64,000 nucleotides of DNA from Sphingobium psychrophilum (GTDB lineage Bacteria; Pseudomonadota; Alphaproteobacteria; Sphingomonadales; Sphingomonadaceae). Within the stretch, counting starts at the first letter, position 1, and each line of letters begins with the position of its first letter. Shown piece after piece: positions 43,086 through 52,610 of the stretch. The stretch is taken from assembly GCF_012927105.1 (NCBI RefSeq), contig NZ_JABBFV010000023.1, positions 1-64,000 of the forward strand, written 5' to 3'. A program made the position numbers and the translations under genes. The notes under the pieces are model-generated. The model did not search any database. It was not told the origin of the DNA and worked only from the letters and a program-made list of their open reading frames with translations.

Positions 43086-44237
43086 TCAGGCCACTAGCGC
43101 ACCGACCGTCGGCAACCGGACCTGGAAGACGCTGCCTTCGCCAGGCACGCTATGCTTAAGCGACAGCGCGCCACCGTGCAGCGCCACCAGTTGCCGGACC
43201 AGCGCCAGCCCGATGCCAAGGCCGTCCTGCGCATCGCCGGTCGGCCGCTTCACCTGCGCGAACAGATCGAAAATCCGCGCCTGCATGTCCGGCGCAATAC
43301 CGATGCCGGTGTCCGCCACCTCTATCTCCGCCCAGCCATCCACGACGCGCGCGCTCAGGCGCACTTCACCGCCAGGCGGCGTATATTTGGCGGCATTGTT
43401 CAGCAGGTTGCTGGCGATCTGGACTACACGGGCATAGTCGGCGTCGATCCAGATCGGATCGTCGGTGATATCGATGACCAGCCGGTGCTGCGCCGCCTCG
43501 ATCGTCGGCTGGCAGGTTTCCACGGCGAAGGCGAGGACGTCCTGTAGCAAGACATGCTGCGTCTTGAGCGAAATCTTGCCCTGGTCGATGCGGGCGATAT
43601 CGAGGATATCTTCGATCAGGCGGGACAGATGATGGACATGCCGGCCCATCCGCGCCCGAATGTCGCGCGCAGCATCCGTCCCCTCTCGCTTTTCCAACAG
43701 GTGCAGGCCCGCACCCAGCGCGGCGATCGGGTTGCGCAATTCATGCCCCAGGATCGCAAGAAATTCATTCTTGCGCCGATCGGCCACCTGCAACGCAGCG
43801 GCGAGCGAGGCCAGTTCGTCGCGCTGCGCGGTGATTTGTCGCCGTTGATCGTGAAGGTCGAAGAAGATGGCGACCTTCGACCGCAAGATATCCGCTTCGA
43901 TCGGCTTCTGGATGAAGTCCACCGCACCTGCCTCATAGCCGCGGAAGCGGCGTTGCCGGTCGGCGCTGCCCGCGGTGACGAAGATGATCGGGACATGACG
44001 GGTACGGTCGTTCCCCCGCATATATTCGGCCAGTTCGAACCCGTCCATGCCCGGCATCTGAACGTCGAGCAAGGCTAGGGCGACGTCATGGACCAGCACC
44101 AATTCCAGCGCATCCTCACCCGACCGCGCCTTCAGGCAGATCAGGCCGTCGCGCTTGAGCAGCGCTTCGAGCGCCAGCAGATTTTCCTCAAGGTCGTCGA
44201 CCAGCAGGCAATAGAGGGGTTGGTTGTCGCTCGTCAT
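43086..44237 (-). CDS. Receiver-histidine kinase (REC-HisKA-HATPase)
   Basis: Soluble signalling protein of 383 aa. The receiver comes first (residues 8-125, Asp58 in LALLDVQMPGMDGF, Lys111 in FIQKPIEAD), then a short coiled coil and a kinase core with His165 in FLAILGHELRNPIAALGAG, NLLNNAAKY, DTGIGIAP and GLGIGLALV. No membrane segment. Last gene of a four-gene operon, joined by ATGA to cheB-like gene, so it probably relays signals from the large hybrid kinase at the head of the operon. Confidence 0.93.
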   Translation of the reverse strand: MTSDNQPLYCLLVDDLEENLLALEALLKRDGLICLKARSGEDALELVLVHDVALALLDVQMPGMDGFELAEYMRGNDRTRHVPIIFVTAGSADRQRRFRGYEAGAVDFIQKPIEADILRSKVAIFFDLHDQRRQITAQRDELASLAAALQVADRRKNEFLAILGHELRNPIAALGAGLHLLEKREGTDAARDIRARMGRHVHHLSRLIEDILDIARIDQGKISLKTQHVLLQDVLAFAVETCQPTIEAAQHRLVIDITDDPIWIDADYARVVQIASNLLNNAAKYTPPGGEVRLSARVVDGWAEIEVADTGIGIAPDMQARIFDLFAQVKRPTGDAQDGLGIGLALVRQLVALHGGALSLKHSVPGEGSVFQVRLPTVGALVA

Positions 44238-44809
44238 GTCGTCGCCAGTGTCAGAAGATAAAGAATGATGTCGTCCAAGGTCATGGCACGCGCCGACGGA
44301 CAGGCGGCGAGCGCCGCTGCTGGCATGGTCGCCACCTGCGCTTCGCCGGGTTCCTGCGCGATGGCGATACCACCGGCTTCACCCACCGCCGCAAGGCCGG
44401 CAGCGCCGTCATGATTGGCGCCCGTCAGGACGATCCCTGCAAGCGCGGAGCCATAGGCGTCCGCCGCGCTTTGCAGCAGCACGTCGATCGCCGGGCGGCT
44501 GTGGTTCACCGGCTCGTCCCAGGACAAGGCGAGCGAGCGGTCGGCCTCCACCAGCAGATGATAGTCCGAGGGCGCGAAATAGATCGTTCCCGCCGCGATC
44601 GGTTCCTTGTCCTCCGCTTCCCGAACCGGAAGCGGGCATTTGGACTGAAACAAAGCCACCAGCGCATTGCGGCGATCAGGCGGCACATGCACCACGATCA
44701 GCACCGGCAGCGGATAGGCGACGGGCAGCGCCGGCAATATCCGCAACAACGCCTGGACCGCGCCGGCCGACGCGCCAATCGCGATCGCCTGGATCGGCTG
44801 GGCCGTCAT
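44234..44809 (-). CDS. CheB-type methylesterase domain protein without receiver
   Basis: Protein of 191 aa consisting only of a CheB methylesterase domain. Catalytic triad visible as Ser14 (AIGASAGAVQALL), His41 (VVHVPPDRRNA) and Asp134 (LTGANHDGAAGL). No N-terminal receiver is present, unlike chemotaxis CheB. Overlaps both neighbours by 4 bp. Paired with CheR, but no methyl-accepting chemoreceptor occurs in the window; such pairs are known in stress and regulatory pathways of proteobacteria. Confidence 0.9.
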   Translation of the reverse strand: MTAQPIQAIAIGASAGAVQALLRILPALPVAYPLPVLIVVHVPPDRRNALVALFQSKCPLPVREAEDKEPIAAGTIYFAPSDYHLLVEADRSLALSWDEPVNHSRPAIDVLLQSAADAYGSALAGIVLTGANHDGAAGLAAVGEAGGIAIAQEPGEAQVATMPAAALAACPSARAMTLDDIILYLLTLATT

Positions 44810-45657
44810 GGCTCCCGCCTCTGGTAGATTTTCTCTTCCCGCACGAAATCAGCGAAGGACGGCGCGTGGCAGGAAAAGCGCAGGCTCTCCTTCGACCCCA
44901 GCCCTAGAAAGCCCTTGCGCGCGAGCGAGTCGCGAAACAGGCCGAGCGCCCGGTCCTGCAAGTCGCGATCGAAATAGATGAGGACGTTGCGACACGAAAT
45001 GAGATGCATTTCGGCAAAGACCGCGTCGGTCACCAGGCTGTGATCGGAAAAAACGACCTGCGATCGCAGGCTTTTGTCGAACACCGCGCGCCCATAATCC
45101 GCGGTATAATAATCCGACAGCGACGAACGAGCGCCCGATTGCTGATGGTTTTGCGTGAACTTGCGGATCTGGTCGAGTGGATAGATCCCCGCTTCGGCCG
45201 CCTGAAGCGCATTGGGGTTGATATCAGTCGCGTAGAACAGCGTGCGCTGGTCCAGCCCCTCCTCGCGGAACAGGATGGACAGCGAATAAAGTTCTTCCCC
45301 ATTGCTGCACCCTGCGACCCAGACCTTGAGCGAGGGATAGGTCCGCAAATGCGGGATCACCTTTTCCCGCAAGGCGCGGAAATAGCCGGGGTCACGGAAC
45401 ATCTCGCTGACTTGCACCGTCAGATAGTTGAGCAGGCGCGGTAACGTCGCGGGATCGTGCAGCAGATGGTCCTGCATGGCGGAAAAGCTGGCGAAGCCCA
45501 GTTGCCCGCGCGCCTGGACCAGTCGGCGCTTGATCGACGCGCGCGCATAATGCCGAAAGTCATAATGATAGCGTTGATACAGCGCCTCCAGCAGCAGCTG
45601 GATTTCGATATCCTCGACGCCTGGTTGCACCTGGCCCTGCATTATCGCGGCATCCAT
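44806..45657 (-). CDS. CheR-type protein-glutamate methyltransferase
   Basis: SAM-dependent methyltransferase of 283 aa. An N-terminal helical domain (LLLEALYQRYHYDFRHYARA, SIKRRL), then the SAM-binding core with LKVWVAGCSNGEELYSLSIL and FYATDINPNALQAAEAGIYP, later LISCRNVLIYFDRDLQDRAL. It overlaps the end of the hybrid kinase gene by 16 bp; a second ATG at 45642 would give no overlap of coding. Target protein is unknown; the hybrid kinase itself is a candidate because no chemoreceptor is linked. Confidence 0.92.
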   Translation of the reverse strand: MDAAIMQGQVQPGVEDIEIQLLLEALYQRYHYDFRHYARASIKRRLVQARGQLGFASFSAMQDHLLHDPATLPRLLNYLTVQVSEMFRDPGYFRALREKVIPHLRTYPSLKVWVAGCSNGEELYSLSILFREEGLDQRTLFYATDINPNALQAAEAGIYPLDQIRKFTQNHQQSGARSSLSDYYTADYGRAVFDKSLRSQVVFSDHSLVTDAVFAEMHLISCRNVLIYFDRDLQDRALGLFRDSLARKGFLGLGSKESLRFSCHAPSFADFVREEKIYQRREP

Positions 45658-48600
45658 ACACGCACCAACGAGAGCAGTTTGTCGACGTCGATGGGCTTTG
45701 CCATATAGTCGTTGGCGCCCGCCTCAAGACAGCGCTGCTGATCGTCGGGCATCGCCTTGGCGGTCAGCATCAGGATCGGCAGCCCAGCCCAGCGCGGATC
45801 GCTGCGCAGCGCGCGGGTGGCGGTCAGCCCGTCCATCACCGGCATCATGACGTCCATGAGGACAAGGTCAATGCCCTTTGCGGGATCGTCCACAGACGCC
45901 GCCAGCGCATCGATCGCCTCCTGCCCGTTGCGCGCGATCTGGACCGACGCGCCGCGCGGTTCCAGTACGCTGGTCAGCGAATAGACGTTGCGCACGTCAT
46001 CCTCGACAATGAGGATGCGGCGTCCTTCCAACGCGGCGTCGCGATTGCGCGCCTTCTGGATCATCTTGCGCTGTTCGGGCGGCAGTTCGGACACGACCTG
46101 ATGCAGGAACAGCGACACTTCGTCCAGCAGCCGTTCGGGCGACTTGGCGCCCTTGATGATGATCGAACTGGAATAGCGGCGCAGGCGCTGCTCATCGTCG
46201 GGCGACAGGTCGTGGCCGGTATAGACGATGACGGGCGGGAAGCCATGATCCCCCTCCTCGCTCAGCGTCTCCAGCAGCGCAAAGCCCGACGTGTCCGGCA
46301 GGCTGAGGTCCAGCACCATGCAGTCGAACGTATGGTGGCGCAGCTGCTCCAGACATTCGGCCGCGGTGCCCACGCCCACCGTTTCAACGTCGTCGGTCAG
46401 CAGCAGCCGGGCGACGGCGTCGCGCTGGACCGCGTCATCTTCGACGATCAGGACGCGCCGCACCCGCGTCGCCAGCTTGGCGTGCAGGTTTTCCAGCACT
46501 TCGGCCAGTTGCTCGCGCTTCACCGGCTTCACCAGATAGCCGACCGCGCCGAGCGACAGCGCCGCCTGGCTATGATCGGATGCAGACACGACATGGATCG
46601 GAATATGGCGCGTCGCATCGTCATGCTTGAGCCGGTCGAGCACGGTCAGCCCGGACTGGTCGGGCAGGCCGAGGTCCAGCACGACCGCGCTGGGCTTATA
46701 TTCCCGAGCCAGCTTCACCGCCTCTTCCGCGGTGCCCGCGATGATGCATTGGAAGCCCAAGTCGCGCGACAATTCGCACACAATGGATGCGAACACCTCA
46801 TCGTCCTCGATGATCAGGAGCAGGCGGCGCCCTTCGGCGATAGAAGCGCGGTCGTCCTCCACGATCCATTTGGGCTGGCTCGGCACGCTTCTGGTGGGCG
46901 CGGGCGTTGCAGGCGCGACCGGCGCAGGTTCGACGCGGGAGGGCGGTGTGGCGGCGCGGGACGCAACCGTGGCCGGATCATAGGCAAGCGGCACGATCAG
47001 GGTGAAGCTGCTGCCTTCACCGGGCTTGCTGTCCAGACTGATGCTGCCGCCAAGCAGGCGAGCAAGCTGCCGCGAGATGGAGAGGCCAAGGCCAGTGCCG
47101 CCATAGCGTCGGCTGATCGTGCTGTCCGCCTGATGGAACGCCTCGAAGATATGCCCCTGCTGTTCCTTCGACATACCGATGCCGGTGTCGGTGACGGCCA
47201 TGGCGATCCGGTTCCCCTCCACCGGCGACAGGGTCAGGCGCACGCTGCCCTGCTCGGTGAATTTGAAGGCGTTGGACAACAGGTTCTTGAGGATCTGCTC
47301 GATCCGCATCCGGTCGGTTTCGATCGCGCGGGGGCAATCGGGCGCAACCTCTATCTCGAACGCCAGGTTGCGGGTTGCGGCAACGGGCTGGAACATCTGG
47401 CGCAAATCGCCGACCAGCCGTTGCAGCGGCACGGTTTCGGGCTGGACCTGGATATGCCCCGCCTCGATCTTCGACAGATCGAGAATATCGTTGATGAGCG
47501 TGAGGAGATCATTGCCCGACGATTCGATCGTGCGGGCGAATTTGACCTGGTCGTGCGACAGATTGCCATCGGGATTGTCGCCGAGCAGCTTTGACAGGAT
47601 CAACAGCGAATTGAGCGGCGTGCGCAATTCATGCGACATATTGGCCAGGAAATCCGACTTATACTGGCTCGCCTGCTCCAGCTCCCGCGCCTTCGTCTGT
47701 AGCGTGACGGCTACGCGTTCCAGTTCATCGCGCTGGTTCTCCAGCGTCTGCGCCTGTTCCTCCAACTGGCTGTTGGTTTGTTCCAGTTCGACCTGCTGTT
47801 GTTCCAGCCGAACCTGAGACTCCTTGAGCGCACGCCCCTGTTCTTCCAGTTCCTCGTTAGAAACGCGCAATTCCTCGCTCTGCGCCTGCAACTCGCCCGA
47901 CTGGCGCTGGGTTTCCTCCAGCGCATCCTGCAACCGCGCGCGGAAGCGGGCCGATCGCAGGGCGATGCCGATCGCGGGCGCCGCCTGGTCCAGAAGGTCG
48001 AGGACGGCGGGGCTGACCGGGCTGAAAAAGCCCAATTCCAGCACGGCGTTTACGACCTCGTCCGCCTTGGCAGGGATAATGACCAGATGTCGGGGCCGGT
48101 CCCTGCCCAGCGCCGATCCGATCGTCATATAGCCAGCGGGAATATCTTGCAGGACGAGCGGCGCGCCTTCCGCGGCAACCTGTCCAAGCAGCCCATCCTT
48201 GACCAGGAAACCGGACGGCATATCGGCGTCGGCGGGAATGCCGAGCGTGGCGGCGCGCTGGAAACGGCCCCCTTCGCCCTTGAACAGCGCGCCGCCCTGA
48301 AAGCCGAGATAGCGGGCCAGGAAGACAAGGATCGCTTCGCCCACCTCTTCAACCGATTTCTCACCGCCCATCGCTTTGGCCAGGCCCAATTGGCCGGCCT
48401 GCAACCATTGCTGCCGCGCGCGGGCGCGGTTGCTGATGCGCATAAGGATGAAGATGGCGATGGTCAGGCCCGCGCCGATCAGGCTGGATATGATCCCGGT
48501 CATGATGGCGGTGCGCGACGCGGCGGCCATGTCGTCCATGCGGATCTGGCGCAACCGTAACTCTTCCTGCGCCATGGTGTTCAGTTCCGCCCGGATCGCA

Positions 48601-49085
48601 TCCATTTCCATCTTGCCGCGGTCAGTCATCACCACGGCCAGCGACGCGGCGACTCCCTGGGTCCGGCGCAGATCTACGGTTTCGCGCAGTTCCGCCAGCT
48701 TGGCGTCGACATGCCGCTTCAGCGCGGCGACATTGGCCTGCTGCGTGGGATTGTCGCGGGTGAGGGTGGCGACCGCCTGCATCCGTCCGTTGAGATTTTT
48801 CACCGCACTGTCATAAGGTTCCAGATAAGCTTGGCTGCCTGTCAACAGATAGCCGCGCTGCCCCGTTTCGGCATCCTGGGTAGCCGATAGAAGTTCGTCC
48901 AGCGCCATCAACACGCTATGGGTGTGGCGGATCGCGCCGTCGCTGTCGCGCAGGCTCTGTATGTTGCGATAGGCGACCGCGCCGCTGATGACGAAAAAGG
49001 CCAATCCAACGGCCAACCCCAATGCTGCCCAGATCGATGCGCGCGACAGCGGGCTGGCCGCAAAAGCTGTTTTTCCGATTGCCAT
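45642..49085 (-). CDS. CHASE3-GAF hybrid histidine kinase with three C-terminal receivers
   Basis: Large membrane signalling protein of 1147 aa. Order: membrane helix 17-38, periplasmic CHASE3 domain about 40-190, helix 193-215, GAF domain 235-385, long coiled coil 385-475, HisKA with His485 (FLANMSHELRTPLNSLL), HATPase (NLLSNAFKFT, DTGIGMS, GGTGLGLSI), then receivers with Asp804 (VVLDLGLPDQSG), Asp926 (MVLDLSLPDTSG) and Asp1078 (VLMDVMMPVMDG). The coiled coil is the type that rotates signals to kinases. Heads the operon with cheR- and cheB-like genes. ATG 49085 places the first helix correctly. Confidence 0.94.
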   Translation of the reverse strand: MAIGKTAFAASPLSRASIWAALGLAVGLAFFVISGAVAYRNIQSLRDSDGAIRHTHSVLMALDELLSATQDAETGQRGYLLTGSQAYLEPYDSAVKNLNGRMQAVATLTRDNPTQQANVAALKRHVDAKLAELRETVDLRRTQGVAASLAVVMTDRGKMEMDAIRAELNTMAQEELRLRQIRMDDMAAASRTAIMTGIISSLIGAGLTIAIFILMRISNRARARQQWLQAGQLGLAKAMGGEKSVEEVGEAILVFLARYLGFQGGALFKGEGGRFQRAATLGIPADADMPSGFLVKDGLLGQVAAEGAPLVLQDIPAGYMTIGSALGRDRPRHLVIIPAKADEVVNAVLELGFFSPVSPAVLDLLDQAAPAIGIALRSARFRARLQDALEETQRQSGELQAQSEELRVSNEELEEQGRALKESQVRLEQQQVELEQTNSQLEEQAQTLENQRDELERVAVTLQTKARELEQASQYKSDFLANMSHELRTPLNSLLILSKLLGDNPDGNLSHDQVKFARTIESSGNDLLTLINDILDLSKIEAGHIQVQPETVPLQRLVGDLRQMFQPVAATRNLAFEIEVAPDCPRAIETDRMRIEQILKNLLSNAFKFTEQGSVRLTLSPVEGNRIAMAVTDTGIGMSKEQQGHIFEAFHQADSTISRRYGGTGLGLSISRQLARLLGGSISLDSKPGEGSSFTLIVPLAYDPATVASRAATPPSRVEPAPVAPATPAPTRSVPSQPKWIVEDDRASIAEGRRLLLIIEDDEVFASIVCELSRDLGFQCIIAGTAEEAVKLAREYKPSAVVLDLGLPDQSGLTVLDRLKHDDATRHIPIHVVSASDHSQAALSLGAVGYLVKPVKREQLAEVLENLHAKLATRVRRVLIVEDDAVQRDAVARLLLTDDVETVGVGTAAECLEQLRHHTFDCMVLDLSLPDTSGFALLETLSEEGDHGFPPVIVYTGHDLSPDDEQRLRRYSSSIIIKGAKSPERLLDEVSLFLHQVVSELPPEQRKMIQKARNRDAALEGRRILIVEDDVRNVYSLTSVLEPRGASVQIARNGQEAIDALAASVDDPAKGIDLVLMDVMMPVMDGLTATRALRSDPRWAGLPILMLTAKAMPDDQQRCLEAGANDYMAKPIDVDKLLSLVRVWMPR

Positions 49086-49318
49086 GGACGTTCGCGTAAA
49101 GGGGTCTAGGCCATCCGCCAAGCAATTGTTTTGCCGGATCAGCCGGGATTGCGGCGGGCACCCATGCAAAGCTGATCTGCATCAATATGCAGCCGCGCTG
49201 ATCGTGTCAGGCTATTCCAAAGCTGTCGAACCGGCGTCCGCCTGCCTTGGCTCGGCAAACGTATCTGGCTACTGTTCGCGCCGATCGGCAGCGCGCAGGC
49301 GCAGCTTGCCTGTCGGCG

Positions 49319-49972
49319 TCAGGCCGCGTCGGCCTGCCTGTCGGGATGGGCTGCGGCGACGCACGGCTGCTCACGCACGCGGCGAACGGTTTCGAGCAGA
49401 CGGGGGAAGGCCGTCAGGTCGACGCCGAAGCGCTCCGCCGAATAGAGTTGCGGCACGATATGGCAATCCGCGACGGTCAGCCTGTCGCCAAAGCAGAAGC
49501 GGCCGCCATAACGCGCCACCATCGATTCGAGCGCACCGAATCCCTCCATGATCCAATGCCCGGTCCAACCGCGCATCGCGTCCGATCCGGTGCCCAGCTC
49601 ATCACGCAACCGATTGAGCACGCGCACATTATTGAGCGGATGGATGTCGCAGGCGACGATCATCGCCATGGCGCGGACCATCGCGCGGTCATCGGCATCG
49701 GTCGGCAACAGCGGCGGATGGGGATAGCGTTCGTCGAGCCATTCGATGATCGCGCTGGACTGGGTCAGGACATGCCCGCCCACCTCCAGCGCGGGCACCA
49801 GCCCCTGCGGATTGAGCGCCAGATAGTCGGGCGTGCGCTGTTCGCCCGTCCGCAAATCATGGCTTACCTGGCGATAGGCCAGCCCCTTCGCGTTGAGCGC
49901 GATCCGCGTCCGATAGCTGGTGCCGGACCGCCAATAGCCATGCAATGTCAGGGCGGTGTCATGCGTGTCCAT
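49319..49972 (-). CDS. maiA: Zeta-class glutathione S-transferase (maleylacetoacetate/maleylpyruvate isomerase)
   Basis: Glutathione-dependent cis-trans isomerase of 217 aa. The thioredoxin-like N-terminus has YWRSGTSYRTRIALNAKGL, the zeta-class active-site loop in a slightly altered form, and NPQGLVPALEVGGHVLTQSSAI for glutathione binding. The C-terminal domain has the family mark CDIHPLNNVRVLNRL and DRLTVADCHIVPQLYSAERF. Acts in homogentisate (tyrosine) or gentisate breakdown. No hmgA or fahA neighbour exists here, so the pathway is not settled. Confidence 0.85.
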   Translation of the reverse strand: MDTHDTALTLHGYWRSGTSYRTRIALNAKGLAYRQVSHDLRTGEQRTPDYLALNPQGLVPALEVGGHVLTQSSAIIEWLDERYPHPPLLPTDADDRAMVRAMAMIVACDIHPLNNVRVLNRLRDELGTGSDAMRGWTGHWIMEGFGALESMVARYGGRFCFGDRLTVADCHIVPQLYSAERFGVDLTAFPRLLETVRRVREQPCVAAAHPDRQADAA

Positions 49973-49996
49973 AGCATGACGATAGCTGCCCCCAGC

Positions 49997-50215
49997 CTAT
50001 CCGCCAAGGCCGATGCTCAATCCCTCCAGTCCCCATTTGGCCTTGCAATAAAGCGTGCGCCGCGGACCGCAGACATGGCCCATCTGCGACCCCATATGGA
50101 TGATGGAGCCGCGCACACCAGCACTGATCATCCGCCGCGCGACGCTTTGCGCGACGAAGAAGGCGGCGCGCAGGTTAAGGCCCGGCAGCGCGTCGGCGTG
50201 GCCGCCCGCTTCCAC
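49997..50215 (-). pseudogene. Internal fragment of a short-chain dehydrogenase (SDR)
   Basis: Reads LNLRAAFFVAQSVARRMISA, then GVRGSIIHMGSQMGHVCGP and RRTLYCKAKWGLEGLSIGLG before a stop. This is the middle of an SDR, with the Y-x3-K pair of the active site (YCKAK). The N-terminal Rossmann half and the C-terminal end are missing; the diguanylate cyclase gene begins its coding (3' end) at 50280. A decayed gene. Confidence 0.75.
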
Positions 50216-50279
50216 CTCGCCGTTCAGGTCAAGCCGTGCAGGTCGGACATCGACCGCAACATAGCGGCCGGGACATGGA

Positions 50280-51494
50280 TTATGCGACGGCCCGCCCAAC
50301 ATGGTGCAGATCGTCCGGCCCACAAAATTGCACCTGCGCCTTCCCCTTGGCTTTCGCACGATATAGCGCGGCGTCCGCACATGCCATCAATCGTTCAAGG
50401 TCTAGCCCCTGGTCAGGGGAAAGCGCGATGCCGATGCTGACGGAGATGCGCATCGCCACGCCATCGATGACATAAGGCTCGCTCAATTGCCGAATGACCC
50501 GGCGGGCAAGCAGTTCGCACTGGTCAGGATGTTTCACATCCGCCTGGATCAGCAGAAATTCGTCGCCGCCGAGGCGCGCGGCAACATCTTCCGCCCGGAT
50601 GGTGGAGGCCAGGCGGCGGGCGACGTCGACCAGCATGCTGTCACCCACGGGATGGCCATATTGGTCATTAATCGCCTTGAACCCGTCCAGGTCGAGATAA
50701 TGAATGGCCAGTTGACCGGCGGCATCCGCGGACCTCAGCCTTGCATGAAAGGATTCCCGCAGCAGCAGCCGATTGGGCAAGCCTGTGAGGGAATCAAAGC
50801 GGGCCAGCTTTGCAAGATCATGTTTGGCGGTCAGATGTTCGACCAGCGACGCATAGAGATGTCGCGCCGATGCCATGCTCATCAACCCCACCACGATCAG
50901 CAATAGCGCTTCGAGGGCGAAAAACTCGGCGTGCAGTTTCTCGCCATAATCGCTTGCGGCGTGGACAAGCATCGCAGCGGCGACCGGCCCAACCGCCAGG
51001 GACAGGCTGGTCGCGCAAAGCCATGGGCGACTGGCGTTGCGGGAAACGATGCCAGCGCCGAAAGTGAAGACGAGGCTGACCGTCGCGAGATGAACCAGCG
51101 GTTCATGCGCCATCAACACGCGCACATTCAATGTCGCGATCAGGATCGCGAACATATAGGTCAGGACGGCGTAGCGCCGTTCCCAGTGCGCCAGCTGCCC
51201 GATATCCTGAGATGCGCCACCCGATCGGTGATAACCCCGGATCAACAGCACGCGCCCAGCCGTCACGACGACCGCCATAGCGACCAGCGCGGATATCATG
51301 GCATCATGCCATTTGAGGTAGATGAGCGACCCGACCAGCGCATAGAGGATGCCAAAACCGATGATCGGCGTCGTCATGGTGAACAATGTGGAGACAAGGT
51401 CACGATAGACCGCGTTGGGCACGACGGGAACAGTGGCGCGATTGAACAGCGCCAGCCCCGATCGTCGGCCATCAGTCTGGTGTCGTCTCTCCAT
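50280..51494 (-). CDS. Membrane diguanylate cyclase (GGDEF)
   Basis: Makes cyclic di-GMP from GTP. About 404 aa: five or six N-terminal membrane helices (about 30-190), a short linker, then a GGDEF domain with DSLTGLPNRLLLRESF, LDGFKAINDQYGHPVGD and active-site ARLGGDEFLLI. The inhibitory I-site RxxD is present five residues before GGDEF (RAED-VAARL-GGDEF), so product inhibition is expected. No EAL domain. The start at 51494 (MERRHQTDGR) is uncertain because no strong ribosome site is seen. Confidence 0.9.
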   Translation of the reverse strand: MERRHQTDGRRSGLALFNRATVPVVPNAVYRDLVSTLFTMTTPIIGFGILYALVGSLIYLKWHDAMISALVAMAVVVTAGRVLLIRGYHRSGGASQDIGQLAHWERRYAVLTYMFAILIATLNVRVLMAHEPLVHLATVSLVFTFGAGIVSRNASRPWLCATSLSLAVGPVAAAMLVHAASDYGEKLHAEFFALEALLLIVVGLMSMASARHLYASLVEHLTAKHDLAKLARFDSLTGLPNRLLLRESFHARLRSADAAGQLAIHYLDLDGFKAINDQYGHPVGDSMLVDVARRLASTIRAEDVAARLGGDEFLLIQADVKHPDQCELLARRVIRQLSEPYVIDGVAMRISVSIGIALSPDQGLDLERLMACADAALYRAKAKGKAQVQFCGPDDLHHVGRAVA

Positions 51495-51641
51495 GCCGTC
51501 TTTGTTGAGCAGGAAGGTTAACAGTTTCCTATCGACGGGACGAACCGAACCCTGTCCCATCACGGTCCAAGCCTGCCGCTGGCGGTTTCGACGGAACAAG
51601 CACGTCCATGCGCCTGTTCTGATGGGAGAGGAGATGAGCAC

Positions 51642-51863
51642 ATGTATAAGGAACAGCAGGATGGCGACGTGGTAACCCATGTTTCCGCAGTCGAGGCAAA
51701 AGGTGGGTCAAAGTCCCGCGTAAGCCGCAATATTCTGGTGGTAAGCCTGTTTCTCGTCATCGTGGCGCTTGTGGCCAGTCTGGCCTTCGGCTTTTTCGAA
51801 ACGGATCGGACGGGCGCGGATCAGGTTACGGCGGACAACACGGCACAATCCGACGTCAGGTGA
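51642..51863 (+). CDS. Small single-pass membrane protein (73 aa), unknown function
   Basis: GGGAGAGGAG about 9 bp upstream of ATG 51642 makes this a convincing short gene. It has a hydrophilic N-terminus, one strong helix at about 30-50 (NILVVSLFLVIVALVASLAF) and a short acidic C-terminus. No family recognised. It overlaps, on the opposite strand, the upstream region of the diguanylate cyclase gene. Confidence 0.6.
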   Translation: MYKEQQDGDVVTHVSAVEAKGGSKSRVSRNILVVSLFLVIVALVASLAFGFFETDRTGADQVTADNTAQSDVR

Positions 51864-51899
51864 TGGTGTGAAAGGCGAAGCAAATCGCCGTTCAAATTG

Positions 51900-52610
51900 T
51901 CAGAACGGAATTAGCTCGCCCTGAAAATCGAAGAGTTTCCCGCTGTCGGATATTTTCAGTCCCTCGACCACATCGAGCAATTGCAGCGCGGCGCGCTCCG
52001 GGTCGAACAGGCGACTGGCCTGAACATTGGCCTGGAACGGCCGAGACAAGGCGGTATCCACCGTGCCGGGGTGCAGCGTCACGACGATCGCTCGATCGTT
52101 GCGACGGCGTTCCTCAATGGCCAGGTTGCACACCAGCATGTTGAGCGCCGCCTTCGATGCTCGATAGCCATGCCATCCGCCCAACCTATTGTCGCTAATG
52201 GAACCTACGCGCGCTGACAGGGCAGCGAACACCGTGCGCCCGGTCTTGGGCATGATCGGCAGGAAATGTTTCGCGATCAGCGTGGGACCGATCGCGTTGA
52301 CGGCATAGACCTGTGCCAGCCAATCCGGGTCCAGATCGCGCAACGCTTTTTCAGGGCCGCGACCCGGCGCATGGAGCAGGCCGGTAGCGACAATGACCAG
52401 GGTCGGTGGCGGGCCGCCGGCGACATGCGCGGCGGCGGAGGCGATGCTGCTTTCATCGAGCAGGTCGAGATATTGCGATCCGACCCGCGACCGTGCGAAA
52501 CCATGTACGACGTCGAACGCCGCTTCCTCGACCAGCGCGGCCTCCAATGCCGCGCCGATTCCGCCGGAAGCGCCGATGATGACGGCGGATGTCTTAGCAG
52601 ACTGGCTCAT
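51900..52610 (-). CDS. SDR-family NAD(P)-dependent oxidoreductase (C-factor/CsgA-like)
   Basis: Protein of 236 aa with Rossmann motif AVIIGASGGIGAALEAALVE, NAG-like VIVATGLLHAPG, catalytic Ser in ALSARVGSISDN and Y-x3-K in GWHGYRASKAALNMLV, then HPGTVDTALSRPF. The HPGxVxT motif and lack of a long C-terminal extension match the C-factor-like SDRs. Substrate unknown. It starts in the stop of yaaA (ATGA), so the two are co-translated. Confidence 0.9.
   Translation of the reverse strand: MSQSAKTSAVIIGASGGIGAALEAALVEEAAFDVVHGFARSRVGSQYLDLLDESSIASAAAHVAGGPPPTLVIVATGLLHAPGRGPEKALRDLDPDWLAQVYAVNAIGPTLIAKHFLPIMPKTGRTVFAALSARVGSISDNRLGGWHGYRASKAALNMLVCNLAIEERRRNDRAIVVTLHPGTVDTALSRPFQANVQASRLFDPERAALQLLDVVEGLKISDSGKLFDFQGELIPF

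Noticed and set aside
49997..50380. 127-codon minus-strand frame as a complete gene
   Set aside because: Only an internal SDR segment is recognisable; both ends are unrelated sequence, so it is listed as a relic.
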